Shown here: positions 1-10,440 of the stretch, one piece after another
Layout: the number at the start of each line of letters is the position of its first letter
Numbering within the stretch: the first letter of the stretch is position 1
NCBI RefSeq assembly: GCF_009727055.1
Contig: NC_052357.1
Span: 4,309,200 to 4,373,199 of the forward strand
Reading direction: 5' to 3'
DNA: 64,000 nt
DNA from: Benincasa hispida
Taxonomy: Eukaryota > Streptophyta > Magnoliopsida > Cucurbitales > Cucurbitaceae
The notes under the pieces: generated by a model
Told to the model about the DNA's origin: nothing
What the model saw: only the letters and a program-made list of their open reading frames with translations
Databases searched by the model: none
Program-made: the position numbers and the translations under genes

Positions 1-335
1 TAAGCAATCGAAGACAAACACATGCACTGAATGCAGGTGATCGCGAAGACAAACACATGCGCATGAAAGTTGCGGTGATCGTATGCGTCCATTGCATGGA
101 AGTTGCGGTGATCAAGCGAATGCGGCGATCAATTGGAAATTTTGGCCACGGAGTGACAACCATAATAGAAGGAAGATCGCAAGATGGGTAGAATGCGTTG
201 ATGCTTTAGCTAAATTAAGCTCGGATGCATACCTTGGGAGTATCAACAAGATAAGACGACGTGACATTGCCCATACCGCGAAAAAAGCATCAGTAAGCCA
301 TAACGCAATCATGATAGCTCTCGGCGTTTAAACTC

Positions 336-343
336 TATAAATA
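336..343 (+). promoter_or_regulatory. TATA box of B-family LTR
   Basis: TATAAATA in the context CTCTATAAATAG, at the same place in the LTR as 8097-8104 and, on the minus strand, 17531-17538 and 31573-31580. It is the likely U3 promoter. Activity cannot be judged from sequence. Confidence 0.55.
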
Positions 344-1240
344 GCCTTTGGACCTTCATTTCAAGACATCCGAACTTTTGCCTCAAGGCAGAGGTTTGTG
401 ATCACAGATGAGAGCTTGAACAAAATTTTTAGTGAGAATTCTACATCTCCACAAACCAGACTGAGTGACAACCGGAGCTTTTGCCGGAGATAGAGCTCGA
501 AAGAGACATCTCCACCATTCATCCATGGCACCACCAGCAGCCTTGACGCAGAGTCCTTCATTTTTCTTCTAATCTCTGTATTGTATTACATTTTAGCTTA
601 AGATATTAAGACATTTTTTGATCAATGCAAATCTTGACTTCTTCATTGCCGTCTTCTTCATCATCTTCATCTCCATCATAATTTATCTTCAGCGTTTATT
701 TATCAAAGGTAATCGCATGCTTAATCGTGTAGACTAGAGATAGGACACATGTAACAACCCATCGAGAGGTGTATGTTGTGCGAGTATAGTAAGTTAATCC
801 TCTTTGCTTGGTGAAAGGCTGTAGCAACGCTTGTCTATGGGATGTTGCATTGCTTGTCTATAAGTTAAATAGTCGCATCTAACTGCCTGAGAAGGTAAGA
901 GATGGAGCGCACTAAAGCAAAGTTCGCATTGTTCCTAGAGATAGGCACAATCTTATGCTCGACGCAACCATGCACTATAGAGATATAGTCATGTGGCTGA
1001 CCACCGAGAGGTGTGCGATGCGTTAGTGCAATGAGCTAGGATTACTCGGGCGATTTAAGATAATAAACATTACTATGCGTTAATGGTTGTTGTGTCTCTA
1101 CCTATTCTCATCGCAAGTCTTCTATTGCTCAATCTGTTTAGTTAGGAGTAGGAGTAGTGTGTAAATCCATTAAACTTATTTTTATTTTTTTTATTCATCT
1201 CCTCAGACGCATTGCTTCATAAGCATTATTGAGTGACAAG

Positions 1241-1270
1241 TCCCTGTGTTCGACCTCGGATTACCCGAGA
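1241..1270 (+). other. Conserved U5 box with hairpin
   Basis: The words CCCTGTGTTCGACC are followed by a stem CTCGG (1255-1259), loop ATTAC and stem CCGAG (1265-1269). The same box lies near the 3' end of nearly all Ty3-type LTRs here, with compensating changes in the stem (see findings). Confidence 0.6.
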
Positions 1271-1435
1271 AACTTGCGTTCGTGTTATACTTGGCGCGAG
1301 CGTAAGAAAACTTGTGATAGGAATGTATGGTCATTGCATACTAGATTAACACATCTTCATTCAGACGCATGACCTCAGACGCATGGGTGCAAACGCATAA
1401 GTCATGTCCAACGCATGATTGCATGTACAACCCCA

Positions 1436-2200
1436 TCTGTCCCTAATAATAATCAACAATTTTCCTCCCAACACATTCTTCAATCTATCTTTCATGGATA
1501 AACTGAAAAATTAAGCTATGATGGTTTGATTGATTGTTTTGATTAGCCCTAATTTGTAATTGTTAGGTAGCTAATCACCTAGAGAAAAATGTTAAGTAAG
1601 TTTGTGAAGTTAAATCGAGATCCCATTTAATAAGCATTACTTTCTAACCTAGATTGATCTCGCTAAAAAATTGATTAGACAATGGAAATCGATTGTTTGG
1701 CTTAACGTTTTCCTTAATCTTAATGCTTGTTGATTTGTTGATTAGTAGAGGATTCTTGCTAATTCTTTGAATTAACTCGTTCTTAAGGACCACTGATTAG
1801 GATATTAATTGAGTAGGCTATTTTTTAATTGGAAATTCTTGCATTGATCTTTCGAATAAATCCATAATAGAATCGAAGGGGAATGGAATAAAGGAAATCA
1901 ACCCAAGCTAGGTGTTTTGCTCGATTAATTGTTTTTACACAAAATTCACTCAACTTACTCCGCACATTTTAATTCACTAGCACACTTTAATTTTCATGCA
2001 AATACATAGATCATCTTCACAAACCCCTGGTTACTTCCTATAAGTTTCTAAATTGAGAAATCTAAAACGGCTCTCTGTGGATTGACCTCAGACTTTTCGC
2101 TTGTACTACTGGTTAGTATGAGTTGCTTGTTCGGAGATTTATAAATTTTATTTGGTCAGCAAGGGTTTATAAGTGACGATAGACCTGAGCTTTGACCAAA
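1436..2200 (+). repeat. Alpha 5' LTR (left end uncertain)
   Basis: Positions 2008-2200 match 14751-14948 (Alpha 3' LTR) nearly word for word, from AGATCATCTTCACAAACCCC to GACCAAA, directly before the primer site. Further matches near 1543-1568 extend it left. The expected TGATAGCAC start seen at 14690 is not recognisable here, so the left end is approximate and may be truncated. Confidence 0.6.
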
Positions 2201-2202
2201 TT

Positions 2203-2220
2203 TGGCACTGTTGCCGGGGA
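2203..2220 (+). other. Primer-binding site (tRNA-Asp) of Alpha
   Basis: TGGCACTGTTGCCGGGGA matches the complement of the plant tRNA-Asp 3' end (TGGCGCCGTTGCCGGGGA) at 16 of 18 bases. Both differences are transitions. It sits two bases after the 5' LTR and marks the start of minus-strand DNA synthesis. Confidence 0.85.
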
Positions 2221-2359
2221 GCCAATTGATTTCTTAATTTTTTATGCTTATAGTGCCTTTCTTGCTAATCAATTTCCTTTTTTGATGCGTGATCAATACT
2301 TCCGAAGGCTTTAGATTGTTCTATTTTGTAGAAATTTATCGGGAGGAGCAAAGAATTAG

Positions 2360-3842
2360 GAGAGAAATGTGACAGTAATTTGCACTTGAAAGAAATATTC
2401 GTGTTGAGGACACACTGGAAGAAGAGTCTGAAGAAGAAGGTATACCTGAAAACGCACTGATAATCATGGTTGAACATCAGAAAATGCTTAGAGAGCTCGT
2501 AACACCTGACTTCACTCAACAGCCTCTTTGCGTTTTCTATCTAGAAATGATAGGTAATTTCGAACTTCAGTCTGAATTAATTCACTTACTCTTTTCCTTT
2601 TCTATTCTACTAAGTGAAGACCTGCACAAGCACTTGAAGGAATTTTATGTGGTGTATGATGGCATGAGACTAAATAGGGTCTCAAAAGAAAATTAACATG
2701 AGGGCATTCCCTTTCTCGATAAAGGAAGATGCCAAGGAGTGGCTCTATATTCTTCCACTAGGGTGCATCACATCCTGGGAGGAGTTGCAGAGTCAATTTT
2801 TGAAAAAGTTCTTCCCAGCATCTTGAGCTTCCAGTATCAGAAAGAAGATCTACAGTATCATGCAGTTCGATGGAGAGATGTTTTATGAGTATTTGGAACG
2901 ATTTAAGAAACGTTGTGAAAAGTTCCCCCACTATCAAATCTCAGACCAGTTGTTGATCTAATACTTTTATGAGAGGCTGATGTAGATTGACAAGAGCAAC
3001 ATAAATGCAGCTGTAGAAGGAGCCTTAATCAACAAAACCCTTACTGAGGCAATGAAACGGATAGCAACCATGGCGGCCAACTCTCAATAGTATGGCACAA
3101 GGGCTTCAGTCAGCATAAAATCAGCTAGTGAGGTAAGTGAATTGCAAAAAGAGATATTTGACTTGGTTTATGTTGTGAAGCAGTTAGCAAAAGGCAAAAA
3201 AGAGTCAGATCGCTGTTGTTTGCCAAGTGTGTCATGGAACGGGACACACAACTGACGTTTGTCTGAGCACTCCACAAGGGGAAATACTTGAGGTAAATGC
3301 TAATGGAGGCTACAATTTCCATGGGTAAAGCAGATGGCAAGACCCATTCAGTCAGACCTATAATCCTAGGTGGCAAGATCACCCAAATTTCAAATGGGAC
3401 GGATAGAGCGAGCAAGCTCACCATAGTCGTGGAGTTTCATCTAGCTCAGGTATGTCCATGGAAGATATTGTGAAAAGTGTAGTTGATCATTCTCTTAAAT
3501 TTTAGCAGGACACAAAAAACACCCTCAACTCTTTGGGGACCCAAGTCTTTTAATTAGCTACCTCAGTGAGAAAGTTCGAGAGACAGTCTGAAAAATTCCC
3601 TTCTCAACCAGAATCGCACTCGAGGGATAATGTGAGTTCAATAACGCTTATGAGTGGCAAGGAGTTGGAGCTACCTGTTGAACCAAAAAGGCCAAAGATA
3701 AAAGAGTAAGAAAGCACTTCTTTAAATTCTGCAACAAAAACACTATAAGATAAGAAAATGAGAGTACCTGTATCCTCTAACCCTTTTCTTTCATTAAATT
3801 CTTATGTGCTTAAAGAACCTTTTCCTTCCAGGGTTGCAAGAC
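2360..3842 (+). pseudogene. Alpha gag polyprotein, broken
   Basis: Capsid-type gag of a Ty3/Athila element. Recognisable in order: a segment with LRELVTPDFTQQPLC near 2490, HKHLKEF at about 2626, RAFPFS at 2702, the TSWEELQSQFLKKFFPAS segment near 2775, FYEYLERFKKRCEKFPHYQ near 2882, and MAANSQ near 3070. Towards the end is a TLMSGKELELP segment near 3642, the counterpart of the TLRSGK motif of Athila gag. Stops interrupt it near 2825, 2959, 2983 and 3089. Most look like CGA, CAA or CAG changed to TGA, TAA or TAG. The frame ends in EPFPSRVAR at the Beta insertion and resumes at 9638. Confidence 0.8.
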
Positions 3843-6004
3843 TTATGACATGCAGATATGCGTGTCATCTTAGTCCTTTTACTTAGAATTATGAAGATTG
3901 TTAGGAAGAAATTGCGTCGATCGTGCTAGGAATTCATGAGAAAAAGAGTTTGCGTCGATTAGCATGTCGAATCTCAACTAACCCATTACTTTGCATTAAT
4001 TGTGCATTCAATGTTCTAGTTTTGAAGCCAATGCAGGAAATGAACGCAAACGCAAAAACTGGACCATCGCATAGACGACCGCATGTGGAGAAACACTCCA
4101 TCGTAAAGGCAAATGCATCGATCAACGCATGGATATTGCGGTAATCAGCCGTATGCATCCATCGCATAGAAGTTGCGTTCGTCAAGCGAATGTGGTCATC
4201 GTGTAGACTTGCGATATTAAACGAATGCGGTCATTAAATGATTATGGCTATGCGACAATGCAACTAATGGGATCAACGCAAGGTAGGTGAAATGAATGCA
4301 TCAATACATCCACCTCGAGAAAATCCAAAGTTGATACTGACATTTCACCTACCATGCCGTTGGTGGCAGAGGTTCAGAAAAGACTAACGCGTTGAACGTC
4401 AGACTCAGAGCAGTCCAATTAATGCTTTTGGCGATCCAAACTCTATAAAGAAGCCGATAAGCAGAAATTCAGATCATCCTGGGAGGATCCTTCGATCCGG
4501 AGATTGTCCCTCAACCGGGGATTTTCCCCGCGATCCAGACAACTGCGCGAGAAGATGGCTGAGAGTTCTTCACCTCCTTCATCCATTCTGAATGACGATC
4601 GGAACCTTCGACCGGAGCTAGATCTCGAGAGAGTCAGCTCCTCCACCCATCCATGGCACCACCGACAGCCTTGATGCACATCCGCTGGAAGCAAAGTTTT
4701 GCTTCCAGATGGTCATTTCTTTTTCCTTTCTTTTCCTAAAGTGTATTGTATGACATTTTGAATTAAGCAATTAATACAATGTGTTTTTCAATGCATTTCT
4801 CTATTCCTTCGACTTCTTCTCCATCTTCTTGCTTAGTATCTTTACTTTCATTGCAACACTTAGTGGGAGTGCTTGGGTATTGCATACTTAGTCATGTAGA
4901 TTAGAAATATGAAGCATGAGGCAACCCACCGAGAGGTGTGTGTTACGCGAGTATGTGAGTAATCTTATTTTCTTAGTGTGAAGCTGCTGCAACGCCTGTC
5001 TATAGGCTAATGCCTTACTTGTCTATGAGTGAAGTCAGCAATAATCAACTGCCCGAGAGGGTAAGTGGTTGGACGCATTAAGCAAGGTATGCATTGTTCA
5101 CTAGGGATAGTAACAATCTTGGGTCAGCGAAGTTTATGCGATTGTCTTGTATTATGTATGCTTCATTCGTCCATTAAGGATACTCGGGAGGGTAGTCTAA
5201 GGACAGGATCTAAGCTTGGGAAGGTCAGGTCAAAATCTAGGCTTGGGAGAGTCAGATTAGAACACATAATACAAGAGATTGGCGTTTAGGAATGAGCACT
5301 ATTTGTTATTAACGCATCACATGCATCCTAGAGATAGGATACGATTGAATGCGGTCACCGCAGCATTGTGTATATTTTGCATCATCGCATAGGATAAGAG
5401 TAGAGACTTAGGAATAAGCTCTATGGACACTTTGCGTTCAACACATGCGTCCTAGAATTAGGAGCACTGCATTTCCATTGGAAAATGACTTGCTGTGTAT
5501 GGTTGTAACATGATCGCATAGTCTGACGCTGACTAAGGTTGCCCTTGCGGTCACTCTTAAGTTTTGCAATGAAAACATCTCTGCATTTTATCTATTTTTC
5601 CACACATTTATTCCATATCAAGGTTTGTCACATCTCTACCTTTCATGCATATTCTCATTGCGTTGTCTGATAGATAGGAGTAGGAGTAGGATTAACGTAG
5701 CAATATCCCCTTCATTCTTTTATTTATACCGCCGTATGTACAATCACCACAAACATATAGTTACAATTCCCTGTGTTCGACCTCGGATTACCCGAGAAAT
5801 TTATGTTCATGTTATACTTGGTGTGAATGCAAGAAAACTTGTGGGAGAACGCATGGTCATCGCATACATTGTTGGCGCATTTTCATTCCAACGCATGACC
5901 ATCAACGCATGGCTATCGACGCATATTTTAGGAACATGCATCGCATAATGCGTCCACGAGATTTGGTTATCGAGTAAAAATTGACTTCTAATTTCCGTGC
6001 ATCA
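3843..6004 (+). repeat. Beta 5' LTR
   Basis: It starts TTATGACATGC (from TGATGACATGC) and ends GTGCATCA before the primer site. The first 26 bases form a hairpin: ATGACATGCA at 3845-3854, loop GATA, TGCGTGTCAT at 3859-3868, with one G-U pair. The TATA box near 4444 is degraded to TATAAAGA. The U5 box hairpin is CTCGG 5782-5786 and CCGAG 5792-5796. Confidence 0.85.
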
Positions 6005-6010
6005 AGTTTT

Positions 6011-6028
6011 TAGTGCTATTGCCGGGGA
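6011..6028 (+). other. Primer-binding site (tRNA-Asp) of Beta
   Basis: TAGTGCTATTGCCGGGGA matches the complement of the tRNA-Asp 3' end at 14 of 18 positions. All four differences are transitions, consistent with decay of methylated cytosines after insertion. Confidence 0.75.
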
Positions 6029-7484
6029 CTTGACAACTAAATGTTTGTTGAATTTTGTGTCTCTGCGAGCAAACTTTTTATCTTGGGTGTATTGCAGCTT
6101 GTGCGACCAGGTTACAAACAATATTGAAGTGTAGGCAATGCGCTGAAAGTCAGTATTGACCCCAAGGTAGAAGGGCAATCAGTCGTAAAAGAGTCGAAGG
6201 CAGTTCTAAGCTCATGACGGCCGTATGTGCTAAAAAATTGTCGGAAGCTCCAATGGTCAAGGCAACTTGACCCAAGCAGTTGAGAGTCATCTCATGCACG
6301 GAAGACTCCTTGCGGTGACAACACTCTTATTTTTCCAGGGACGTCTTCTACTTTATCTTTACTTTGCTTTCTTAGTATAGGTTATTTCTATTTTATTGTT
6401 ATTTTGGATATATGGCTGCTTCCTTGGTTTTGGGTACGTTTTCTCTTATAGGTGCAACAATAAGTCTCTTCGATTCGTGGTTCAACAGAAGAATTCCTTT
6501 CACCCTTCAACGCAAGGTTTCAATCACGTGGATTCCAACGCATGAGCGCATGCGTTGTTCCGCCTAAGGTCTTTTCTTGTTATCTTGTGTGCCTTATCCT
6601 TTTGAAATCCTTTCTTTCCCGATTGCGTTGTTTTGCAATGTTTCTATGATGGTATGTATAATTCACCGCATTTTCTAACTAATCAATGCAAGGCATTATT
6701 TACTTTTATTAGCTTCTTCAAATTTTGAAAGTTTTAAGTTTTATCTTGCGCAAACCTGTGTTCAAACATTTATTATCACATTCTTGTAATTTTGTTTTTA
6801 GCTTTGTGGTGAGAACGTTAACAACCTCTAAGTTTGGGGGTGGCAGTGGTCTCGGAGAATTGCATTCATTTGAAAAAAAAAAAGAAAGTTGAAGTGAGAT
6901 TTTGGGGATAATAACTCCACTGTCAACACAATGGGAAAACCCATGTTGATAAGAGTTAAGCTGTGAAAGGCACTTGCTCGAAGTTGGATGTCCACATGAC
7001 ACACGTGGGGGCAAGCCAAAACGAAGGCAAGTCACCAGGATCAGCGCATTAGTGCAACTCCTCTGTCTGGCGCAAACCAAAACAAACGAGATAAGAGTTG
7101 AGTTGAATATGGAACGCAACCGAAGTTGGATGCCCGCATGACACACATGGGGGTAAGCCAAAAGAAGGGCGTAACCAGGGTCAACGCCGCATTTGGATAA
7201 GTCATCGCAAAGTTTTAAAGTACTTTTTGTGAATGAACACAATCTCAGAAGCTAAACACAAAATTGCGATCAATGAATATATTTTTTTTTTTTAGTAATG
7301 GCTTGCCGGATTAAACTTAGAAAAGATCTTTTTGAAGAAGCGGCCAAAGTGGAAGAGAGCATTGCGGTGATGGTCAAAGGTGCGTGTAAGTTATATTCTG
7401 AGAAGTTGGTCATCGTAAAAGAAAGCATGAAGGCGAGTTAGAATTTCTTGAGTATAACGCATGCTTGAGGACAAGCATGATTTT
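6029..7484 (+). other. Beta interior, no gag-pol
   Basis: This 1.45-kb stretch aligns with the interior of Beta-prime (35487-36947, opposite strand) over its whole length. No retroviral protein motif is found in any frame. Two direct repeats (around 6981-7019 and 7123-7160) share GTTGGATG, then CATGACACAC, GGGGG and AAGCCAAAA. A diverged version lies in Alpha's 3' untranslated region (near 14172-14212). The longest frame is antisense (6718-7242). The end reads TGCTTGAGGACAAGCATG, as in Athila-type elements just before the polypurine tract. Confidence 0.7.
6718..7242 (-). other. Antisense open frame inside Beta (174 codons), doubtful gene
   Basis: Open frame on the strand opposite to the element. 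Its product is cysteine-rich and unlike any family I know. The related frame in Beta-prime (35708-36201, also antisense to its element) shares the run SKCLSQLNSYQHGF and two repeats of a PxVSCGHxT-like motif. No signal peptide, membrane segment or catalytic motif stands out. The similarity could come simply from DNA homology of the two interiors, so it is listed as an observation and not a called gene. Confidence 0.25.
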
Positions 7485-7497
7485 AAGTTTCGGGGTG
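7485..7497 (+). other. Polypurine tract of Beta
   Basis: AAGTTTCGGGGTG directly before the 3' LTR start TGATGACATG. It is equivalent to AAGTTTGGGGGTG of Beta-prime (35474-35486, minus strand). It primes plus-strand DNA. Confidence 0.7.
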
Positions 7498-9635
7498 TGA
7501 TGACATGCCTATCTGCATGTCATCTTAGTCTTTTTACTTAGAATAATGAAGGTTGTTATGCAGATGCATCGATCGTGCTAGAAATTCATGAGAAAAAGAG
7601 TTTGCATCAATCAACATGTCGAATCTCAGCTAACCCATTACTTTGCGTTAATTATGCATTCAATGTTCTATTTTTGTAGCCAATGCAAGAAAAGAACGCA
7701 AATGCGGAAACTGGACCATCGCATAGACGACCGCATGCAGAGAAACACTCCATCGCAAAGGCAAACGCATCGATCAACGCATGGATGTTGCGGTAATCAG
7801 CTGTATGCGTCCATCGCATAGGAGTTGTGCTCGTCAAACGAATGCGGTCATTGTGTAGACTTGCGGTATTAAGCGAATGCGGTTATTAAATGATTGCAGC
7901 TGCGCAACAACGCAACTAATGGGATCAATGCAAGGTAGGCGGAATGAACGCATCAACGCATCTACCTCGAGAAAATCCAAAGTTGATGCTGACATTTCAC
8001 GTACCGCTTCGTTGGTGGCAAGAGGTTCAGAAAGGACTAACGCATCGAACGTCAGACTCAGAGCAGTACAATTAATGCTATCGGTGATCCAAACTCTATA
8101 AATAGAAGCCGATGAGTAGAAATTCAGATCATCCGAGGAGGATCCTTTGATCCTTAAATTGTCCCTCAATTGGGGAGTTTCCTCACGATCCAGACAACTG
8201 CGTGAGAAGATGGCTGAGAGTTCTTCACCTTCTTCATCCATTCCGAATGACTGGAGCTTTCGATCGGATCTAGATCTCGAGAGAGTCAGATCCTCCACTC
8301 ATCCATGGCACCACCGACAACCTTGACGCACATCCGCTGGAAGCAAATCTATGCTTCCAGCCGATCATTTCTTTTCCTTTCTTTTCTCATATTGTATTGT
8401 ATAACATTTTGGAATTAAGAAAGTAATACAATGTGTTTTCAATGCATTTCTCTTTTCCTTCGACTTCATCTCCATCTTCTTGCTTAGCATCTTTACTTTC
8501 ATTGCAACACTTAGTGGGATTGCTTGGGTATTGCATACTTAGTATATGGATTAGGGATATGAAGCATGTAGCAAACTACCGAGAGGTATACGTTGCACGA
8601 GTATGTGAGTACCCTTATTTGCTTAGTGTGAAGCTACTGCAATGCCTGTCTATAGGCTAACGCATCGCTTGTCTATGAGTGAAGTCAGCAACAATCAACT
8701 GCTCGAGAGGGTAAGTGGTTGGTCGCATTAAGCAAGGTATGCGTTGTTCACTAGGGATAGTAACAACTGTAGGTCAGCGAAGTATATGCGATTGTCTTGT
8801 ATTATGTATGCTTCATTCATCCATTAGGGATACTCGGGAGGGTAGTCTAAGGATAGGATCTAGGCTTGGAAAGGTCAGATCAGAATCTAGGCTTGGGAGA
8901 GCCAGATTAGAACACATAATACCAAAGATAGGCGCCTAGGAATGAACACTATTTGTTATTAACGCATCGCATGCATCCTAGAGATAGGATAGGATTGAAT
9001 GTGGTTGCCTTGCTTTTATGCATTTTGCATCATCGCATAGGACAAGAGTAGAGACTTAGAAATAAGCTCTATGGACACTTTGCGTTCAACACATGTGTCC
9101 TAGAATTAGAAGCACTGGAAAATGACTTGCCGTGTATGGTTGTAACATGATCGTATAGTCTGACGCTGACTAAGGTTCCCTTACGGTCACTCTTAAGAGT
9201 TGCAGTGAAAACATCTCCGCATTTTATCCATTTTTCCATTCATTTATTTCATGTTAGGGTTTGTTGTATCTCTACCTTTTATGCATATTCTCATTGCGTT
9301 GTCTGATAGATAGGAGTAGGAGTAGGATTAACGTAGCAATATCCCCTTCATTCTTTTATTTATACCGCCGCATGCACAATCACCGCAAACATATAGTTAC
9401 AAGTCCCTGTGTTCGACCTCGGATTACCCGAGAAACTTGCGTTCATGTTATACTTGGTGTGAACGCAAGAAAACTTGTGGGAGGACGCATGGTCATCGCA
9501 TACATTGTTGGTGCATTTTCATTCCAACGCATGACCATCAACGCATGGCTATCAACGCATATTTTAGGAACATGCATCGCATAATGCGTCCACGGATTTT
9601 GGTTGTCGAGTAAAAATTGAATTCTAATTTTCACA
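7498..9635 (+). repeat. Beta 3' LTR
   Basis: It starts TGATGACATGC. The perfect terminal hairpin is GATGACATGC 7499-7508 with GCATGTCATC 7515-7524. The TATA box is intact (8097-8104). The U5 box hairpin is CTCGG 9418-9422 and CCGAG 9428-9432. The last bases differ from the 5' LTR (TTTTCACA instead of TTTCCGTGCATCA), so the exact end is uncertain by a few bases. Confidence 0.85.
8097..8104 (+). promoter_or_regulatory. TATA box of Beta 3' LTR
   Basis: TATAAATA, about 600 bases into the LTR, followed by a pyrimidine-rich leader. This is the likely start region for element RNA. The 5' LTR copy is damaged. Confidence 0.55.
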
Positions 9636-9637
9636 CG

Positions 9638-10440
9638 AAGGAGCCCATGGGAGACAAGGATAAAGAGCTATTGAAGACATTCAGGAAGGTGGAGATCAAC
9701 ATACCTATTCTTGATGTTGTGAAGCAAATTATCAAATATACCAAGTTTCTCAAAGAATTGTGCATAAGGAAAAGGTAAGCAAAAGAGAATGAGTGGATGG
9801 TGGTAAGTCAATCCGTGTCTACGATCCTTCAGAAGAACTTGCCTAAAAAGAAAAAGATCCATGTATGTTCTCCCTACCTTGTGTTATTGGAAAGAAAAAA
9901 ATTTGAAAGAGTTATGTTAGATCTTGGTGCATCCATAAATGTTATGCCATACGCCATTTATCAATAACTAAAATTAAAAGACTTGACTGAAACTGGTGTT
10001 GTAATTCAATTAGCTGATAGGTCTTTCATTCACCTGTTAGGAATCATGAAGATGTCCTAGTGCAAGTTAATGATCTTCTTTTCCCTGCTGATTTTTACAT
10101 TCTTAAAATGGAAGAACCCAAGTCCATTTCATCTGCATTGATCTTACTTGATCGACCTTTCATGAAAACAACCAAACTAAGATCGATTTGGATGAAGGTA
10201 CTTTGTCTATCGATTTTGACGGTGAGGTAGTTAAATTTAACATTTTTGATGCTATGAAGTCTCCCACCATTGGGCATGTATTGTCTTTGTGCTAAATTAA
10301 TGTGTTTGATTATCTTGAGCAAGAAATAGTTTGGGATGTCTATGATGGTGATGAAGATGATTCAGGCGAATTGATCTTACTAGAGGAGGTTTCCACTTTA
10401 TCCATGACAGAAACAGTACGTATGCTTTCTTGTTCCAAGA
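9638..10440 (+). pseudogene. Alpha gag-protease linker and protease, broken
   Basis: It continues the gag frame lost at 3842: an LLKTFRKVEINIPILD segment near 9669, then KFLKELC near 9745, typical of the Athila linker before protease. The aspartic protease core LDLGASINVMP is intact at the active-site Asp (9920-9922). The flap and the segment before RT follow to about 10300, with LLDRPFM near 10148. Frameshifts and stops (for example 9777) break the frame. The family role is cleavage of the gag-pol polyprotein inside the particle; this copy cannot make it. Confidence 0.8.

Larger units (their letters stand above)
1..1435 (+). mobile_element. B-family LTR, partial (cut by window start)
   Basis: LTR of the non-autonomous B family, entered in the middle. 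It aligns by eye with 4100-5945 and more closely with the second subfamily (LTRs at 30135, 34101 and 36972). It has a TATA box at 336-343, the conserved U5 box at 1241-1270 and a high density of CGCAT/ATGCG words. The left end lies outside the window. The right end is unclear and is placed where similarity fades, before the Alpha LTR. Short open frames here are LTR sequence and not genes. It may be a solo LTR or belong to an element lying upstream. Confidence 0.75.
3843..9635 (+). mobile_element. Beta: complete non-autonomous LARD-like element (B family)
   Basis: Two alignable LTRs of about 2.15 kb (3843-6004 and 7498-9635) flank a 1493-bp interior with a tRNA-Asp primer site at one end and a polypurine tract at the other, but no gag or pol. 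This is the plan of a large retrotransposon derivative that depends on proteins of another element, plausibly an Athila-like one because primer site, polypurine tract and LTR starts agree. It is inserted in Alpha in the same orientation, at the gag-protease linker. A clean 5-bp target duplication could not be read, since the bases beyond the 3' LTR are diverged (AAGAC on the left). A second copy with a 1498-bp interior lies at 34101-41151. Confidence 0.85.

Noticed and set aside
1..1435. CRISPR-like or satellite array from regularly spaced GCGAT/CGCAT words
   Set aside because: Spacing and sequence are irregular, there is no repeat-spacer pattern, and the whole block aligns to LTRs.
3934..4185. 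Recurring frame ending CIGYKNRTLNA-like (also 7652-7837, 17793-17978, and diverged at 31764-31955 and 35037-35318)
   Set aside because: It recurs only because the B LTR recurs; it is antisense in U3 near the promoter, with no known domain and varying starts.
5769..5796. tRNA gene or Pol III promoter (GTTCGACC resembles a B box)
   Set aside because: No A box, no cloverleaf, and the pairing found is a simple 5-bp hairpin; the box follows LTR families, not tRNA spacing.
5625..5948. 107-codon frame repeated at 9261-9584
   Set aside because: Same position in two copies of one LTR, spanning the U5 box; no independent support for coding.
3838..9640. Target duplication for Beta
   Set aside because: AAGAC precedes the 5' LTR, but after the 3' LTR only CGAAGG can be read; the LTR end is diverged, so no match can be claimed.
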